A stretch of DNA of 64,000 bases from an uncultured Oscillibacter sp. (GTDB lineage Bacteria > Bacillota > Clostridia > Oscillospirales > Oscillospiraceae). Both the position numbers and the translations under genes were made by a program. The stretch spans positions 8,915 to 72,914 of the forward strand of contig CAJTZK010000005.1 in assembly GCA_910583785.1 (NCBI GenBank), written 5' to 3'. Within the stretch, counting starts at the first letter, position 1, and the number at the start of each line of letters is the position of its first letter. The notes beneath the pieces are model-generated. The model was not told the origin of the DNA. It did no database searches and saw only the letters and a program-made list of their open reading frames with translations. Shown here in pieces: positions 34,870 through 42,441 of this stretch.

Positions 34870-35445
34870 TTAGAGCAGGGAGACGCCGAAGGACTCCAGC
34901 ATCCGGGCCAGGCGGAGCACCGGAAGGCCCATGACGTTGAAGAAGTCCCCCTCCAGGCGCTCCACCAGCAGGGCCCCCCGGCCCTGGACGCCGTAGGCCC
35001 CGGCCTTGTCCATGGGTTCCCCGGTGGCGATATAGCGGCGGAGCTCCTCCTCCGTGGCGGAGCGGAAAAATACGTCCGTGGACTCGCTCTGCGTAAGGCG
35101 CTTCGCCCCCTGGAGCAGGGTGACCCCGGTGCAGACCGTGTGCCTGCGCCCCTGGAGGGCGGTGAGCATCTCCAGGGCGTGGGCCTCGTCCCGGGGCTTG
35201 CCCAGACGCTGGTCGTCCAGGAAGACCATGGTGTCGGCGGTGATGACAATGTCCCCGGGCCCGCAGAGCTTGGCGGCGGCTTCCGCCTTCTCCCGGGAGA
35301 TGTAGGACACCACCTCCTGGGGCGGCAGGCCCCCGGGGAAGGACTCCTCCACCTCCGGCACCCGGACCACAAAGTCCGTCAGGCCGATGCGCTCCAAAAG
35401 CTCCCGCCGCCGGGGGGACCCGGAGGCCAGTACAATCTGTGCCAT
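34870..35445 (-). CDS. maf: Maf-family nucleoside triphosphate pyrophosphatase
   Basis: House-cleaning enzyme hydrolysing non-canonical or surplus dTTP/UTP. 191 residues with LASGSPRRRELLERIGL at the N-terminus, SREKAEAAA, VITADTMVFLDDQRLGKP (key Asp) and GVQGRGALLVERLEGDFFNVMGLP. AAGGAGG lies 4 bases before the ATG. It is next to mreCD as in many Firmicutes and bacteria generally. Confidence 0.94.
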   Translation of the reverse strand: MAQIVLASGSPRRRELLERIGLTDFVVRVPEVEESFPGGLPPQEVVSYISREKAEAAAKLCGPGDIVITADTMVFLDDQRLGKPRDEAHALEMLTALQGRRHTVCTGVTLLQGAKRLTQSESTDVFFRSATEEELRRYIATGEPMDKAGAYGVQGRGALLVERLEGDFFNVMGLPVLRLARMLESFGVSLL

Positions 35446-35454
35446 AAATCCTCC

Positions 35455-35892
35455 TTACCGTCCAGTGGAGCCGAAGCCCCCCCGGTCAGGGCTCTCCAGC
35501 CGTTCCACCCGGGTAAAGGCCAGGGGGGGCTGGTTCTCCACGATGCGGAACTGGCAGAGCCGGGTGTTTTTCGGAATGCTCACGTCCCGGGTGGCATAGG
35601 CGGGCCAGCGCCACTGGTCCCCGTCCCCCCGGTAGGAGCCGTCTACCACGCCCATGGAATTGGCCTGCAACAGGCCGTAATTCTGAAAGGTGGAGCTCCG
35701 GGGCGCCACATGGGCCTCGTATCCCTCCGGCAGGGCCACGGCGATGCCCAGGGGGATGAGCCGGAATTCCCCGGCCTTCAGGACGACGTCCTCCGCCGTC
35801 CGCAGGTCCACCCAGTCGGACCCCGGGACGCAGCAGAGCTCCTCCAGGTCCTCCACCAGGTATTTCACCTTGATTTCCTTTGTCTCTCTCAT
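35455..35892 (-). CDS. dut: dUTP diphosphatase
   Basis: Removes dUTP and supplies dUMP for dTMP synthesis. 145 residues from ATG 35892 (AGGAG 7 bases upstream). Trimeric dUTPase motifs: GSDWVDLRTAED (I, divergent), APRSSTFQNYGL (II), QANSMGVVDGSYRGD (III), CQFRIVE (IV) and DRGGFGSTG (V, C-terminal arm). It carries an unusual GDQWRWPAYA stretch after motif III. It lies 9 bases upstream of maf and is probably co-transcribed. Confidence 0.9.
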   Translation of the reverse strand: MRETKEIKVKYLVEDLEELCCVPGSDWVDLRTAEDVVLKAGEFRLIPLGIAVALPEGYEAHVAPRSSTFQNYGLLQANSMGVVDGSYRGDGDQWRWPAYATRDVSIPKNTRLCQFRIVENQPPLAFTRVERLESPDRGGFGSTGR

Positions 35893-35951
35893 GGTAACGC
35901 TCCTGTGCAATTATATTTTGTAGATTTCCGTCGGAATTCAACGGTTTGTAT

Positions 35952-38039
35952 TTATTCTACGCCCCGGTGATAGAGCCCCCGGGTGAACTCCCCGGCGGGG
36001 GCGGCGTGTTCCAGATAGGCCCGGCAGACCTGGACGCAGTCCTCCGGGCTCTCCGTGGTGAAACGGAGGCGGGCATAAGCCAGGCCCAGGCGCCGCCAGC
36101 CCGGCTGGTCCGCCAGGTAGAGGGGGCGGGAGTTTTCCACCTCCGTCCGGTGCCCGAAGGCGGGGAGGAGGGGGAAGGAGGCTCCCGTGCGGTCGTTCAG
36201 GAAATTGGGCTGGCCGCAGCGGCAGCCCAGGGCGTTTTGGACCAGGCAGTTCTCCGTAATCATCAGGGGCAGGCGCCCGTAGACGATGGCCTCCGCCGGG
36301 AGAACCTTCCGCATGTCCCGGATTTGGGAAAACCGGAGCTCAAAGGAGAGGCAGGCGGAGTCCAGCCCCTTCTTCCGGAGGAAGTCCAGGGAGCGGCTGT
36401 TGAAGACGTTCAGCCCGTAGTCCCCGTAAAGCCTCCATCCTCCGCCCCGGGCCAGGGGGAAGTGGCCCAGGTTGCCCAGGAGGAGCCCGGCGGCCCCCAA
36501 ATCCCGGGCCTTGTCCAGCCAGCGGCGGAGCAGGTCCTCGTCCTGGTCCCGCCAGACCCGGGGGAGGACCGCGCAGTACTCCGTCTCCGCCTCCGGCAGG
36601 GAGGACATGCCCGCCAGGAGCTCCAGGGGCACATAGACCCGGGCGGGCCGGAAGTCCAGAAGCCCCCCTCCCAGCTGGGCGGCGCTCAGGACGGAGACCG
36701 TCAGCTGGGGTTCCGCCTCCGCACAGTCCATATCCGGCAGGGGCGGCGGGGGGAAGCGTTCCCAGCGGACCGGGGGTGCGGACCGGGCGGCGCTGAGGGA
36801 CTCCAGGGCGTCCCGCCGCAGGGCGTTTACCGCAGCGGCGGAGAGGTACAGGCCCGGCTCCGCCGTCACGTCCGCCCTGGCGCAGCGGTAGGGGGTCCCC
36901 CCAGTCTTTTGGAGGCGGGCGGAGAGGTCCTCCGCCGTCAGGGCCCGGTTTCCGGCGGGCTCCGGCGGGGGGCCGGTGACGGTGGCGGCGTTTCCGCATC
37001 CGTCGTCCGCCGTCAGGGAGCAGGGGGCCCCGGCCCGCACCACACAGGTAAATTCCACGGGAATCCGGCGGTCCGCCTCCGGGGGGAGGGGGGGCTCCGC
37101 CGCCGGAGCGTTCTCCGGGCGGAAGCCCAGCATCTCCGGGCCCTTCGTTCCCCGCCAGTAGGCGTCGGTAAAGCCGGAGCGGGAGAAGGCCCGCTCCAGG
37201 GTTTCCCGCTCCTGGGGCGTGGGCTTCCGCCCCTCCTCCAGAAGCCGGGCGTAGATATCCGTGACGGCGGCCACATAGCCGGGGGATTTCATCCGCCCCT
37301 CGATCTTCAGGCAGGCCACGCCCATGCCCCGCATCTCCCCCAGGCGGTCCGCCAGGCAGGAATCCTTCAGGCTCAGGGGCCGCTGGCCCTTGGGCGCCCC
37401 GTTGACCCCGTAGGGCAGGCGGCAGGGCTGGGCGCAGCGCCCCCGGTTGCCGGAGCGGCCCCCGATGAGGGCGCTCATGGCGCACTGGCCGGAATAGCAC
37501 ATGCACAGGGCCCCGTGGACAAAGGCCTCCACCTCGGCGGGGCAGTTTTGGCAAATGGCCTCCGTCTCCTCCCGGGAGCACTCCCGGGCCAGGACCACCC
37601 GCTCACAGCCGTCCCCGGCGATCTCGCAGGCGCCGCCGGAGGTAAAAAGGCTCATCTGGGTGCTGGCGTGGAGGGGCAGGTCCGGCAGGGCCTTCCGGAG
37701 CAGGTCAAAAAGGCCCCAGTCCTGGATCAGCACCGCGTCCACCCCCAGCCGGGAGGCGGTGCGGGCGGTTTCCAGGGCCTCGGGCAGCTCCCGGTCCGAG
37801 AGGAGGATGTTCAAGGTGAGGAAGACCCGCGCTCCCCGGACATGGCACCAGGCCAGGGCCTGGGCGAACTCCTCCTCCGAGAAGTTCCGGGCCCCCCGGC
37901 GGGCGTTGAAGGCCCCCCAGCCCAGGTAGACGGCGTTGGCGCCGTGGTCCACGGCGGCCTTCAGGGCCTCCGGGGACCCGGCGGGGGCCAGCAGCTCCGG
38001 CGGGATGGGGCGGCCCTCCAGGGTCAGGGGACGGCTCAC
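35952..38039 (-). CDS. U32-family peptidase, long form
   Basis: 695 residues. The N-terminal barrel has ELLAPAGSPEALKAAVDHGA and VYLGWGAFNARRGARNF. The signature is EAFVHGALCMCYSGQCAMS with NRGRCAQPCRLPY (Cys residues that bind an iron-sulfur cluster in RlhA/TrhP-type relatives), followed by CLKIEGRMKSPGYVA. A C-terminal half repeats a U32-like barrel and ends in a further Cys motif (GCRCGQPNF). Relatives act in tRNA or rRNA hydroxylation rather than proteolysis. The start overlaps zapA by ATGA. Confidence 0.88.
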   Translation of the reverse strand: MSRPLTLEGRPIPPELLAPAGSPEALKAAVDHGANAVYLGWGAFNARRGARNFSEEEFAQALAWCHVRGARVFLTLNILLSDRELPEALETARTASRLGVDAVLIQDWGLFDLLRKALPDLPLHASTQMSLFTSGGACEIAGDGCERVVLARECSREETEAICQNCPAEVEAFVHGALCMCYSGQCAMSALIGGRSGNRGRCAQPCRLPYGVNGAPKGQRPLSLKDSCLADRLGEMRGMGVACLKIEGRMKSPGYVAAVTDIYARLLEEGRKPTPQERETLERAFSRSGFTDAYWRGTKGPEMLGFRPENAPAAEPPLPPEADRRIPVEFTCVVRAGAPCSLTADDGCGNAATVTGPPPEPAGNRALTAEDLSARLQKTGGTPYRCARADVTAEPGLYLSAAAVNALRRDALESLSAARSAPPVRWERFPPPPLPDMDCAEAEPQLTVSVLSAAQLGGGLLDFRPARVYVPLELLAGMSSLPEAETEYCAVLPRVWRDQDEDLLRRWLDKARDLGAAGLLLGNLGHFPLARGGGWRLYGDYGLNVFNSRSLDFLRKKGLDSACLSFELRFSQIRDMRKVLPAEAIVYGRLPLMITENCLVQNALGCRCGQPNFLNDRTGASFPLLPAFGHRTEVENSRPLYLADQPGWRRLGLAYARLRFTTESPEDCVQVCRAYLEHAAPAGEFTRGLYHRGVE

Positions 38040-38368
38040 TTGGAGCCCCGGCTGTCCAGCCGCTGCTGGAGCCGGACCACCTCCCGCTTCAGCTCGCTGA
38101 CCTGGCTCTGGGCCTTCCCGGCCTCGTCCAGGTAGCCCTTGATCTGGCGGCGGAGCTGCTCGGCGGCGGCCTGGGCCTTGAAGAGCTCGTCGGCGATGTT
38201 GGCGGCGGTGAGGACGGCGGCGTCGGTCCGGCCCACCCGGGTGCTGTTGAGTACCTCGTCCATCTTGTCACCGACGTAAGCGCCCACCTTCTGCATGTAG
38301 GAGGGGGCCTCCTCCGCCACAAAGGTGTAGTCCTCTCCGCAGATGGTGACGACCACGCGGTTCGCCAT
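38036..38368 (-). CDS. zapA: Cell division protein ZapA
   Basis: 110 residues. N-terminal VVVTICGEDYTFVAEEAPSY and VGRTDAAVLTAANIADELFK, then a long coiled coil to the C-terminus. Cross-links FtsZ filaments at midcell. AAAAGGAGG precedes the ATG. Coupling of zapA to a U32 gene is frequent in Clostridia. Confidence 0.88.
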   Translation of the reverse strand: MANRVVVTICGEDYTFVAEEAPSYMQKVGAYVGDKMDEVLNSTRVGRTDAAVLTAANIADELFKAQAAAEQLRRQIKGYLDEAGKAQSQVSELKREVVRLQQRLDSRGSK

Positions 38369-38519
38369 AAAAAAACCTCCTTTTGTCCCGGGGACGGGCC
38401 CCGGGAACGGATTGCGTAATTTAACAGCGTACAGTATAGCACACCCGGCGGCGGGACGCCATAAGAATTTCGGAAGAAACGAAAAAATTTACAAACGCCC
38501 GGCGAAAGGGGCAAAAACA

Positions 38520-38545
38520 GGCATGCCGCCCAGGGCGGCATGCCC
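38520..38545 (-). terminator. Terminator of the degV-type gene
   Basis: GGCATGCCGCC / GGCGGCATGCC palindrome; minus-strand TGTTTTTGC follows. Confidence 0.85.
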
Positions 38546-38565
38546 GTTTCATCCTTCCGTCCGGC

Positions 38566-39405
38566 TCAATAGCCGATAATCAGGCCCTTCTCCATGGCGT
38601 AGAAGCTGGTGAGCCCCCGGCAGGGGAGCAGCTCCACGCTCTTCACGGGCAGGTCCTTTAGAATCTGCTCCTTGAGCTTCAGGGCCCCCGGGAGGTTCTC
38701 ACAGTGGCAGACGACGACCTCCGCCCCGGTGCAGTCCTTGCTGTCCTTCATCAGCGCCGTGATGGTCTGGTAGGTCCTGGCCTCCCCCCGGGCCTTGCCC
38801 GCCACATGGATGGTGCCCTGGGACGTGGCGTCGGCGATGACATGGATGCCCAGGGAGTGGAGCAGGGTGCCAACCAGGGGGCGCATCCGCCCGTTTTTAA
38901 TCAGGTTGTCGAAGTTCTCCAGGGTGAAGCAGGTCCGCAGCGCCGCCTGGTACAGCCGCAGCTGGGCGCAGATGTCCTCGAAATCCCCTCCCGCCTCCAG
39001 CAGCGCCCTGGCCCGGCGGATCAGCAGGACCATAGCCCCCGCCGTGGCCTTAGAGTCGATGACGCAGATCTCCTTCTCCGGGTGCTCCTCCAGGACCATG
39101 TCCCGGCCCAGGATGGCGGCGTTGTAAGTGCCGGAGAGGTTGGCGGAAATGGTGAAGCACACCACCCGGTCCCCGGCCTCAAAGGCCCGGGCAAAGGCGG
39201 CGGGGGAGGGACAGGCGGTGGACGCGGCGGCCTTCTCCTGGGCCATGGCCCCCAGAAGCTGGGGAATCTCCAGCGCGTCGTTGTCGATGAACTCCCGCTC
39301 GCCCACCTGGAGCCGCAGGGGCACCGTCTCAAAGAGCACCTCCCCGCCGTCAAAGGCGTTCATGCGCAGGTCGCAGCTGCTGTCGCTCACAATTTTACAA
39401 ATCAT
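38566..39405 (-). CDS. DegV-family fatty-acid-binding protein
   Basis: 279 residues from ATG 39405. KIVSDSSCDLRMN at the N-terminus, ACPSPAAFARAFE, CFTISANLSGTYNAA (Ser contacts the fatty acid carboxylate) and CVIDSKATAGAM are family signatures. DegV/FakB proteins carry fatty acids to the FakA kinase; no fakA is in the window. The C-terminal EGLIIGY-type ending is typical. It has its own promoter at 39450-39478. Confidence 0.92.
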   Translation of the reverse strand: MICKIVSDSSCDLRMNAFDGGEVLFETVPLRLQVGEREFIDNDALEIPQLLGAMAQEKAAASTACPSPAAFARAFEAGDRVVCFTISANLSGTYNAAILGRDMVLEEHPEKEICVIDSKATAGAMVLLIRRARALLEAGGDFEDICAQLRLYQAALRTCFTLENFDNLIKNGRMRPLVGTLLHSLGIHVIADATSQGTIHVAGKARGEARTYQTITALMKDSKDCTGAEVVVCHCENLPGALKLKEQILKDLPVKSVELLPCRGLTSFYAMEKGLIIGY

Positions 39406-39449
39406 ACAACACACCCCATAATATGGTTTCTAATATCATGTCTTCTGTT

Positions 39450-39478
39450 ATCATACAGGAATTCCGGGCGGATGTCAA
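39450..39478 (-). promoter_or_regulatory. Promoter of the DegV gene
   Basis: Minus-strand TTGACA (39473-39478), 17-base spacer, TATGAT (39450-39455). Confidence 0.82.
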
Positions 39479-39537
39479 CCGGAAAAGGGAAAATCCGGCG
39501 GAGAATTTTTTGCCCCAGTCCACGGTTGACATAACGG

Positions 39538-39558
39538 TGTGGACAACTCTGTGGATAA
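39538..39558. promoter_or_regulatory. Pair of DnaA-box-like sites
   Basis: TGTGGACAA (39538-39546) and TGTGGATAA (39550-39558). The second is the exact complement of the consensus box TTATCCACA. Both are in the same orientation, 12 bases apart, in the divergent region between degV and the topoisomerase gene. The rest of the 39479-39697 stretch shows only a CTTCCCGGAAG dyad. Confidence 0.55.
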
Positions 39559-39697
39559 TGTGCAAAACCCCCTTCCCGGAAGGGGTCCCGGGGGGTGGCA
39601 GAGCGGTTATGGAACGGTAACAAAAGTAACATTTTCCGAAAAAACGGCGGTCCTGGCCGGGAAAAGGCGGGAAAGGGGACCCTTTCGCCGGAGGGGG

Positions 39698-39726
39698 TTG
39701 AACCTGGGGAATTCCTGTGATATAAT
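39698..39726 (+). promoter_or_regulatory. Promoter of the topoisomerase IV-like genes
   Basis: TTGAAC (39698-39703), 17-base spacer, perfect TATAAT (39721-39726). Confidence 0.85.
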
Positions 39727-39832
39727 CAAACCGTTTCAAAATCCTGGGCAAACGGGGGCTTTTCCGCCAGATCCGGTGCCCGGAGGCGAAAAAGAGACAT
39801 CCCCGGCGAAGGGCGCCGGGTTTGGAGGAACT

Positions 39833-41824
39833 ATGGCGAAGAAACAGGATTACGGCAACGACAGCATTTCCGCCTTAAAAGGCGCGGACCGGGTGCGCAA
39901 GCGCCCCGGCGTCATTTTCGGCTCCGACGGCCTGGACGGCTGCGAGCACGCGGTCTTTGAGATTTTATCCAACTCCATCGACGAGGCCCGGGAGGGGCAC
40001 GGAACGTCCATCACCGTCACCCGCTTTTTAGACCACAGCGTGGAGGTGGAAGACGCGGGCCGGGGCTGCCCGGTGGACTGGAACGAGAAGGAGGGGCGCT
40101 GGAACTGGGAGCTGGTCTTCTGTGAGCTGTACGCCGGGGGCAAGTACGACAACGTCTCCGGGGACAACTACGAGTTCTCCCTGGGCCTCAACGGCCTGGG
40201 CTCCTGCGCCACCCAGTACGCCTCCCGCTATATGGACGTCACCGTCTGGCGGGACGGCTTCGAGTACCGCCTCCGCTTCGAGCGGGGGGAGATCGTGGGG
40301 GAGCTCCAGAAAACGCCCCTGCCCAAGTCCCAGGCCAAGAAGACCGGGACCCGGACCCGGTGGCTTCCCGACCTGGAGGTGTTCACGGACATCAATATCC
40401 CGGCGGAGTATTTCTCCAGCGTCATGAAGCGCCAGGCGGTGGTGAACGCGGGGATTACCTTCCACTTCCGCGGCGAGACGGAGCCGGGGGTTTTCGAGGA
40501 GACGGAATTCGTCTATGAAAACGGCATCGCCGATTATGTTTCCGAGCTGGCGGGGGAAACCAGCCTGACCTCCCCGGCCTTCTGGCAGGCGGAGAAGAGG
40601 GGCCGGGACCGGGAGGACAAGCCGGAATATAAGGTGAAGCTGTCGGCGGCCTTCTGCTTTTCCAACCGCGTGAATGTGGTGGAGCACTACCATAACTCCA
40701 GCTGGCTGGAGCACGGGGGAAGCCCGGAGAAGGCCAGCCGCTCCGCCTTTGTCTCCGCCGTGGACAAGTACCTCCGGGAGCAGGGGAAGTACCAGAAGAA
40801 CGAGAGCAAGGTCACCTGGGCGGACGTGGAGGACTGTTTGATTTTGGTCACCAGCAACTTCTCCACCCAGACCAGTTACGAAAACCAGACGAAAAAGGCC
40901 ATTACCAATAAGTTTGTCCAGGAGGCCATGACGGAGTTCCTCCGGTCCAACCTGGAGATTTACTTGATTGAAAACCACTTCGACGCGGAGAAAATCGCCG
41001 GGCAGGTGCTTTTGAACAAGCGCAGCCGGGAGAAGGCGGAGGAGGCCCGGCTGAGCATCAAGAAAAAGCTCTCCGGCAGCGTGGACATCGCCAACCGGGT
41101 GCAGAAGTTTGTGGACTGCCGGACGAAGGACGTGGAACGCCGGGAGATTTACATCGTGGAGGGCGACAGCGCCCTTGGCAGCGTGAAGCTGGCCCGGGAC
41201 TCGGAGTACCAGGGCATCATGCCCATCCGGGGGAAGATTTTGAACTGCCTGAAGGCGGACTACGCCCGGATTTTCAAGAGCGAGATCATCACGGACCTGA
41301 TCAAGGTCCTGGGCTGCGGCGTGGAGGTGGCGGGGAAGCACGTGAAGGACGTGTCCTCCTTTGACCTGGGAAACCTCCGCTGGAGCAAGGTGGTCATCTG
41401 CACCGACGGCGACGTGGACGGCTTCCAGATCCGCACCCTGGTGCTGACCATGCTGTACCGCCTGACCCCGACCCTGATCCGGGAGGGGTATGTGTATATC
41501 GCGGAGACTCCCCTGTTTGAGATCAACTGCGGGGAGAAGACCTGGTTTGCTTACTCCGACAAGGAGAAGAACGACGTGGTAAAGGGGCTGGAGGGGAAGA
41601 AATATAAAATCGACCGCTCCAAGGGCCTGGGCGAGAACGACCCGGACATGATGTGGCTGACCACCATGAACCCGGAGACCCGGCGGCTCATCCGGGTGAT
41701 GCCGGAGGACGTGGAGCGGACGGCCCAGGTGTTTGACCTCCTCCTGGGGGACAACCTCCAGGGGCGGAAGGACCATATTGCGGAGAATGGGTACAAATAT
41801 TTAGAGATGGCGGATATTTCCTAG
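39833..41824 (+). CDS. Topoisomerase IV-like subunit B (GyrB/ParE family)
   Basis: ATPase subunit of a type II topoisomerase. 663 residues from ATG 39833 with GGAGG 4 bases upstream. GHKL ATPase motifs: FEILSNSIDEAREGHG, VEDAGRGCPVD, LGLNGLGSCATQYASRYMDV; transducer with Lys in TSYENQTKKAITN. TOPRIM: IVEGDSALGSVKLARD, GKILNCLK and TDGDVDGFQI. The sequence is clearly diverged from typical GyrB. Paired with the A subunit at 42442, it forms a second type II enzyme besides gyrase. Called topoisomerase IV-like on that basis. Confidence 0.88.
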   Translation: MAKKQDYGNDSISALKGADRVRKRPGVIFGSDGLDGCEHAVFEILSNSIDEAREGHGTSITVTRFLDHSVEVEDAGRGCPVDWNEKEGRWNWELVFCELYAGGKYDNVSGDNYEFSLGLNGLGSCATQYASRYMDVTVWRDGFEYRLRFERGEIVGELQKTPLPKSQAKKTGTRTRWLPDLEVFTDINIPAEYFSSVMKRQAVVNAGITFHFRGETEPGVFEETEFVYENGIADYVSELAGETSLTSPAFWQAEKRGRDREDKPEYKVKLSAAFCFSNRVNVVEHYHNSSWLEHGGSPEKASRSAFVSAVDKYLREQGKYQKNESKVTWADVEDCLILVTSNFSTQTSYENQTKKAITNKFVQEAMTEFLRSNLEIYLIENHFDAEKIAGQVLLNKRSREKAEEARLSIKKKLSGSVDIANRVQKFVDCRTKDVERREIYIVEGDSALGSVKLARDSEYQGIMPIRGKILNCLKADYARIFKSEIITDLIKVLGCGVEVAGKHVKDVSSFDLGNLRWSKVVICTDGDVDGFQIRTLVLTMLYRLTPTLIREGYVYIAETPLFEINCGEKTWFAYSDKEKNDVVKGLEGKKYKIDRSKGLGENDPDMMWLTTMNPETRRLIRVMPEDVERTAQVFDLLLGDNLQGRKDHIAENGYKYLEMADIS

Positions 41825-41832
41825 GGCGGCCT

Positions 41833-41892
41833 AGAGCCGCCAGAGGGCCCCGCCCTCTGGACTCCCGCCAGGGGAAACCAGTTTCCCCTGGA
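41833..41892 (+). other. Hairpin-rich spacer after topoisomerase B gene
   Basis: Short dyads GGCGGC..GCCGCC, AGAGGG..CCCTCT and AGGGGAAAC..GTTTCCCCT in a row. There is no T-run directly after, so I do not call a terminator with confidence. Confidence 0.4.
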
Positions 41893-41899
41893 CCCCTTC

Positions 41900-42070
41900 T
41901 CATTTATTTTTTTGATAAATCCCTCTTTCCATGAAATCCTGGTGCAACAGCCACCGCATGTAACCGGACCGGGTGCGCAGGGTTTCATATGCCAACCGGG
42001 TCAAATGCTCATGGTCCTGCTCGGTCATGGTTACGCAAATGCGTTTGCTGATATGTTTACTTTTGGCCAT
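41900..42070 (-). CDS. Small ribbon-helix-helix-like regulator
   Basis: 56 residues from ATG 42070. The basic N-terminus MAKSKHISKRICVTMTEQDH predicts a DNA-contacting beta strand (RICVTMT) followed by two helices (HEHLTRLAYETLRT, SGYMRWLLHQDFM), the CopG/Arc layout. It is divergent from the HTH gene at 42204; together they interrupt the topoisomerase gene pair. The flanking DNA (42080-42200) is far more AT-rich than the neighbours, suggesting acquisition. Confidence 0.65.
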   Translation of the reverse strand: MAKSKHISKRICVTMTEQDHEHLTRLAYETLRTRSGYMRWLLHQDFMERGIYQKNK

Positions 42071-42151
42071 ACGATGCAGCACTCCCTACTGTGAACGTAG
42101 TTTTGTGATGCTTTTAGTATATGTGAATAGATTCTTATAGTCAAGGGATAT

Positions 42152-42180
42152 TTGAATTTTTTCACATAATGTGCTATTAT
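42152..42180 (+). promoter_or_regulatory. Promoter with internal palindromic operator
   Basis: TTGAAT (42152-42157), 17-base spacer, TATTAT (42175-42180). The spacer contains the perfect palindrome CACATAATGTG (42163-42173), a plausible operator for autorepression by the HTH or RHH protein. Confidence 0.65.
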
Positions 42181-42203
42181 AACAATTGAGATGGGGGATT
42201 CTT

Positions 42204-42425
42204 GTGGAACATACCGAAAGAATCTTGAAGATTTTGGAAGAAAGAAACATTACCGCGTATAGGCTGTCAAAAGAAACCGGCATTTCGCTCAGCTTGCCCA
42301 GCAAATGGAAGGAAAAGCCCTCATCAAAAGTATCCTCCGAAATTCTGGTCTCCATTGCCGACTACCTGGACTGCTCGGTCGATTACCTCCTTGGCCGGAC
42401 CGAGAACCCCAACCTGAATAAATAG
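42204..42425 (+). CDS. XRE-family HTH regulator
   Basis: 73 residues from GTG 42204 (GGGGGA 6 bases upstream). ERILKILEERNITAYRLSKE, TGISLSLPSKWK and LVSIADYLDCSVDYLLGR match Cro/C1-type repressors common in Clostridia. It lies 16 bases before the topoisomerase A gene, so it could drive that gene from its own promoter. The Lys-rich, AT-rich coding contrasts with neighbouring genes. Confidence 0.85.
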   Translation: MEHTERILKILEERNITAYRLSKETGISLSLPSKWKEKPSSKVSSEILVSIADYLDCSVDYLLGRTENPNLNK

Positions 42426-42441
42426 TGGAAAGGGCAGAATC

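Noticed and set aside
39594..39625. GGTGGCAGAGCGGTTATGG resembles the D-arm of a class II tRNA
   Set aside because: No acceptor stem, anticodon arm or T-arm can be paired around it.
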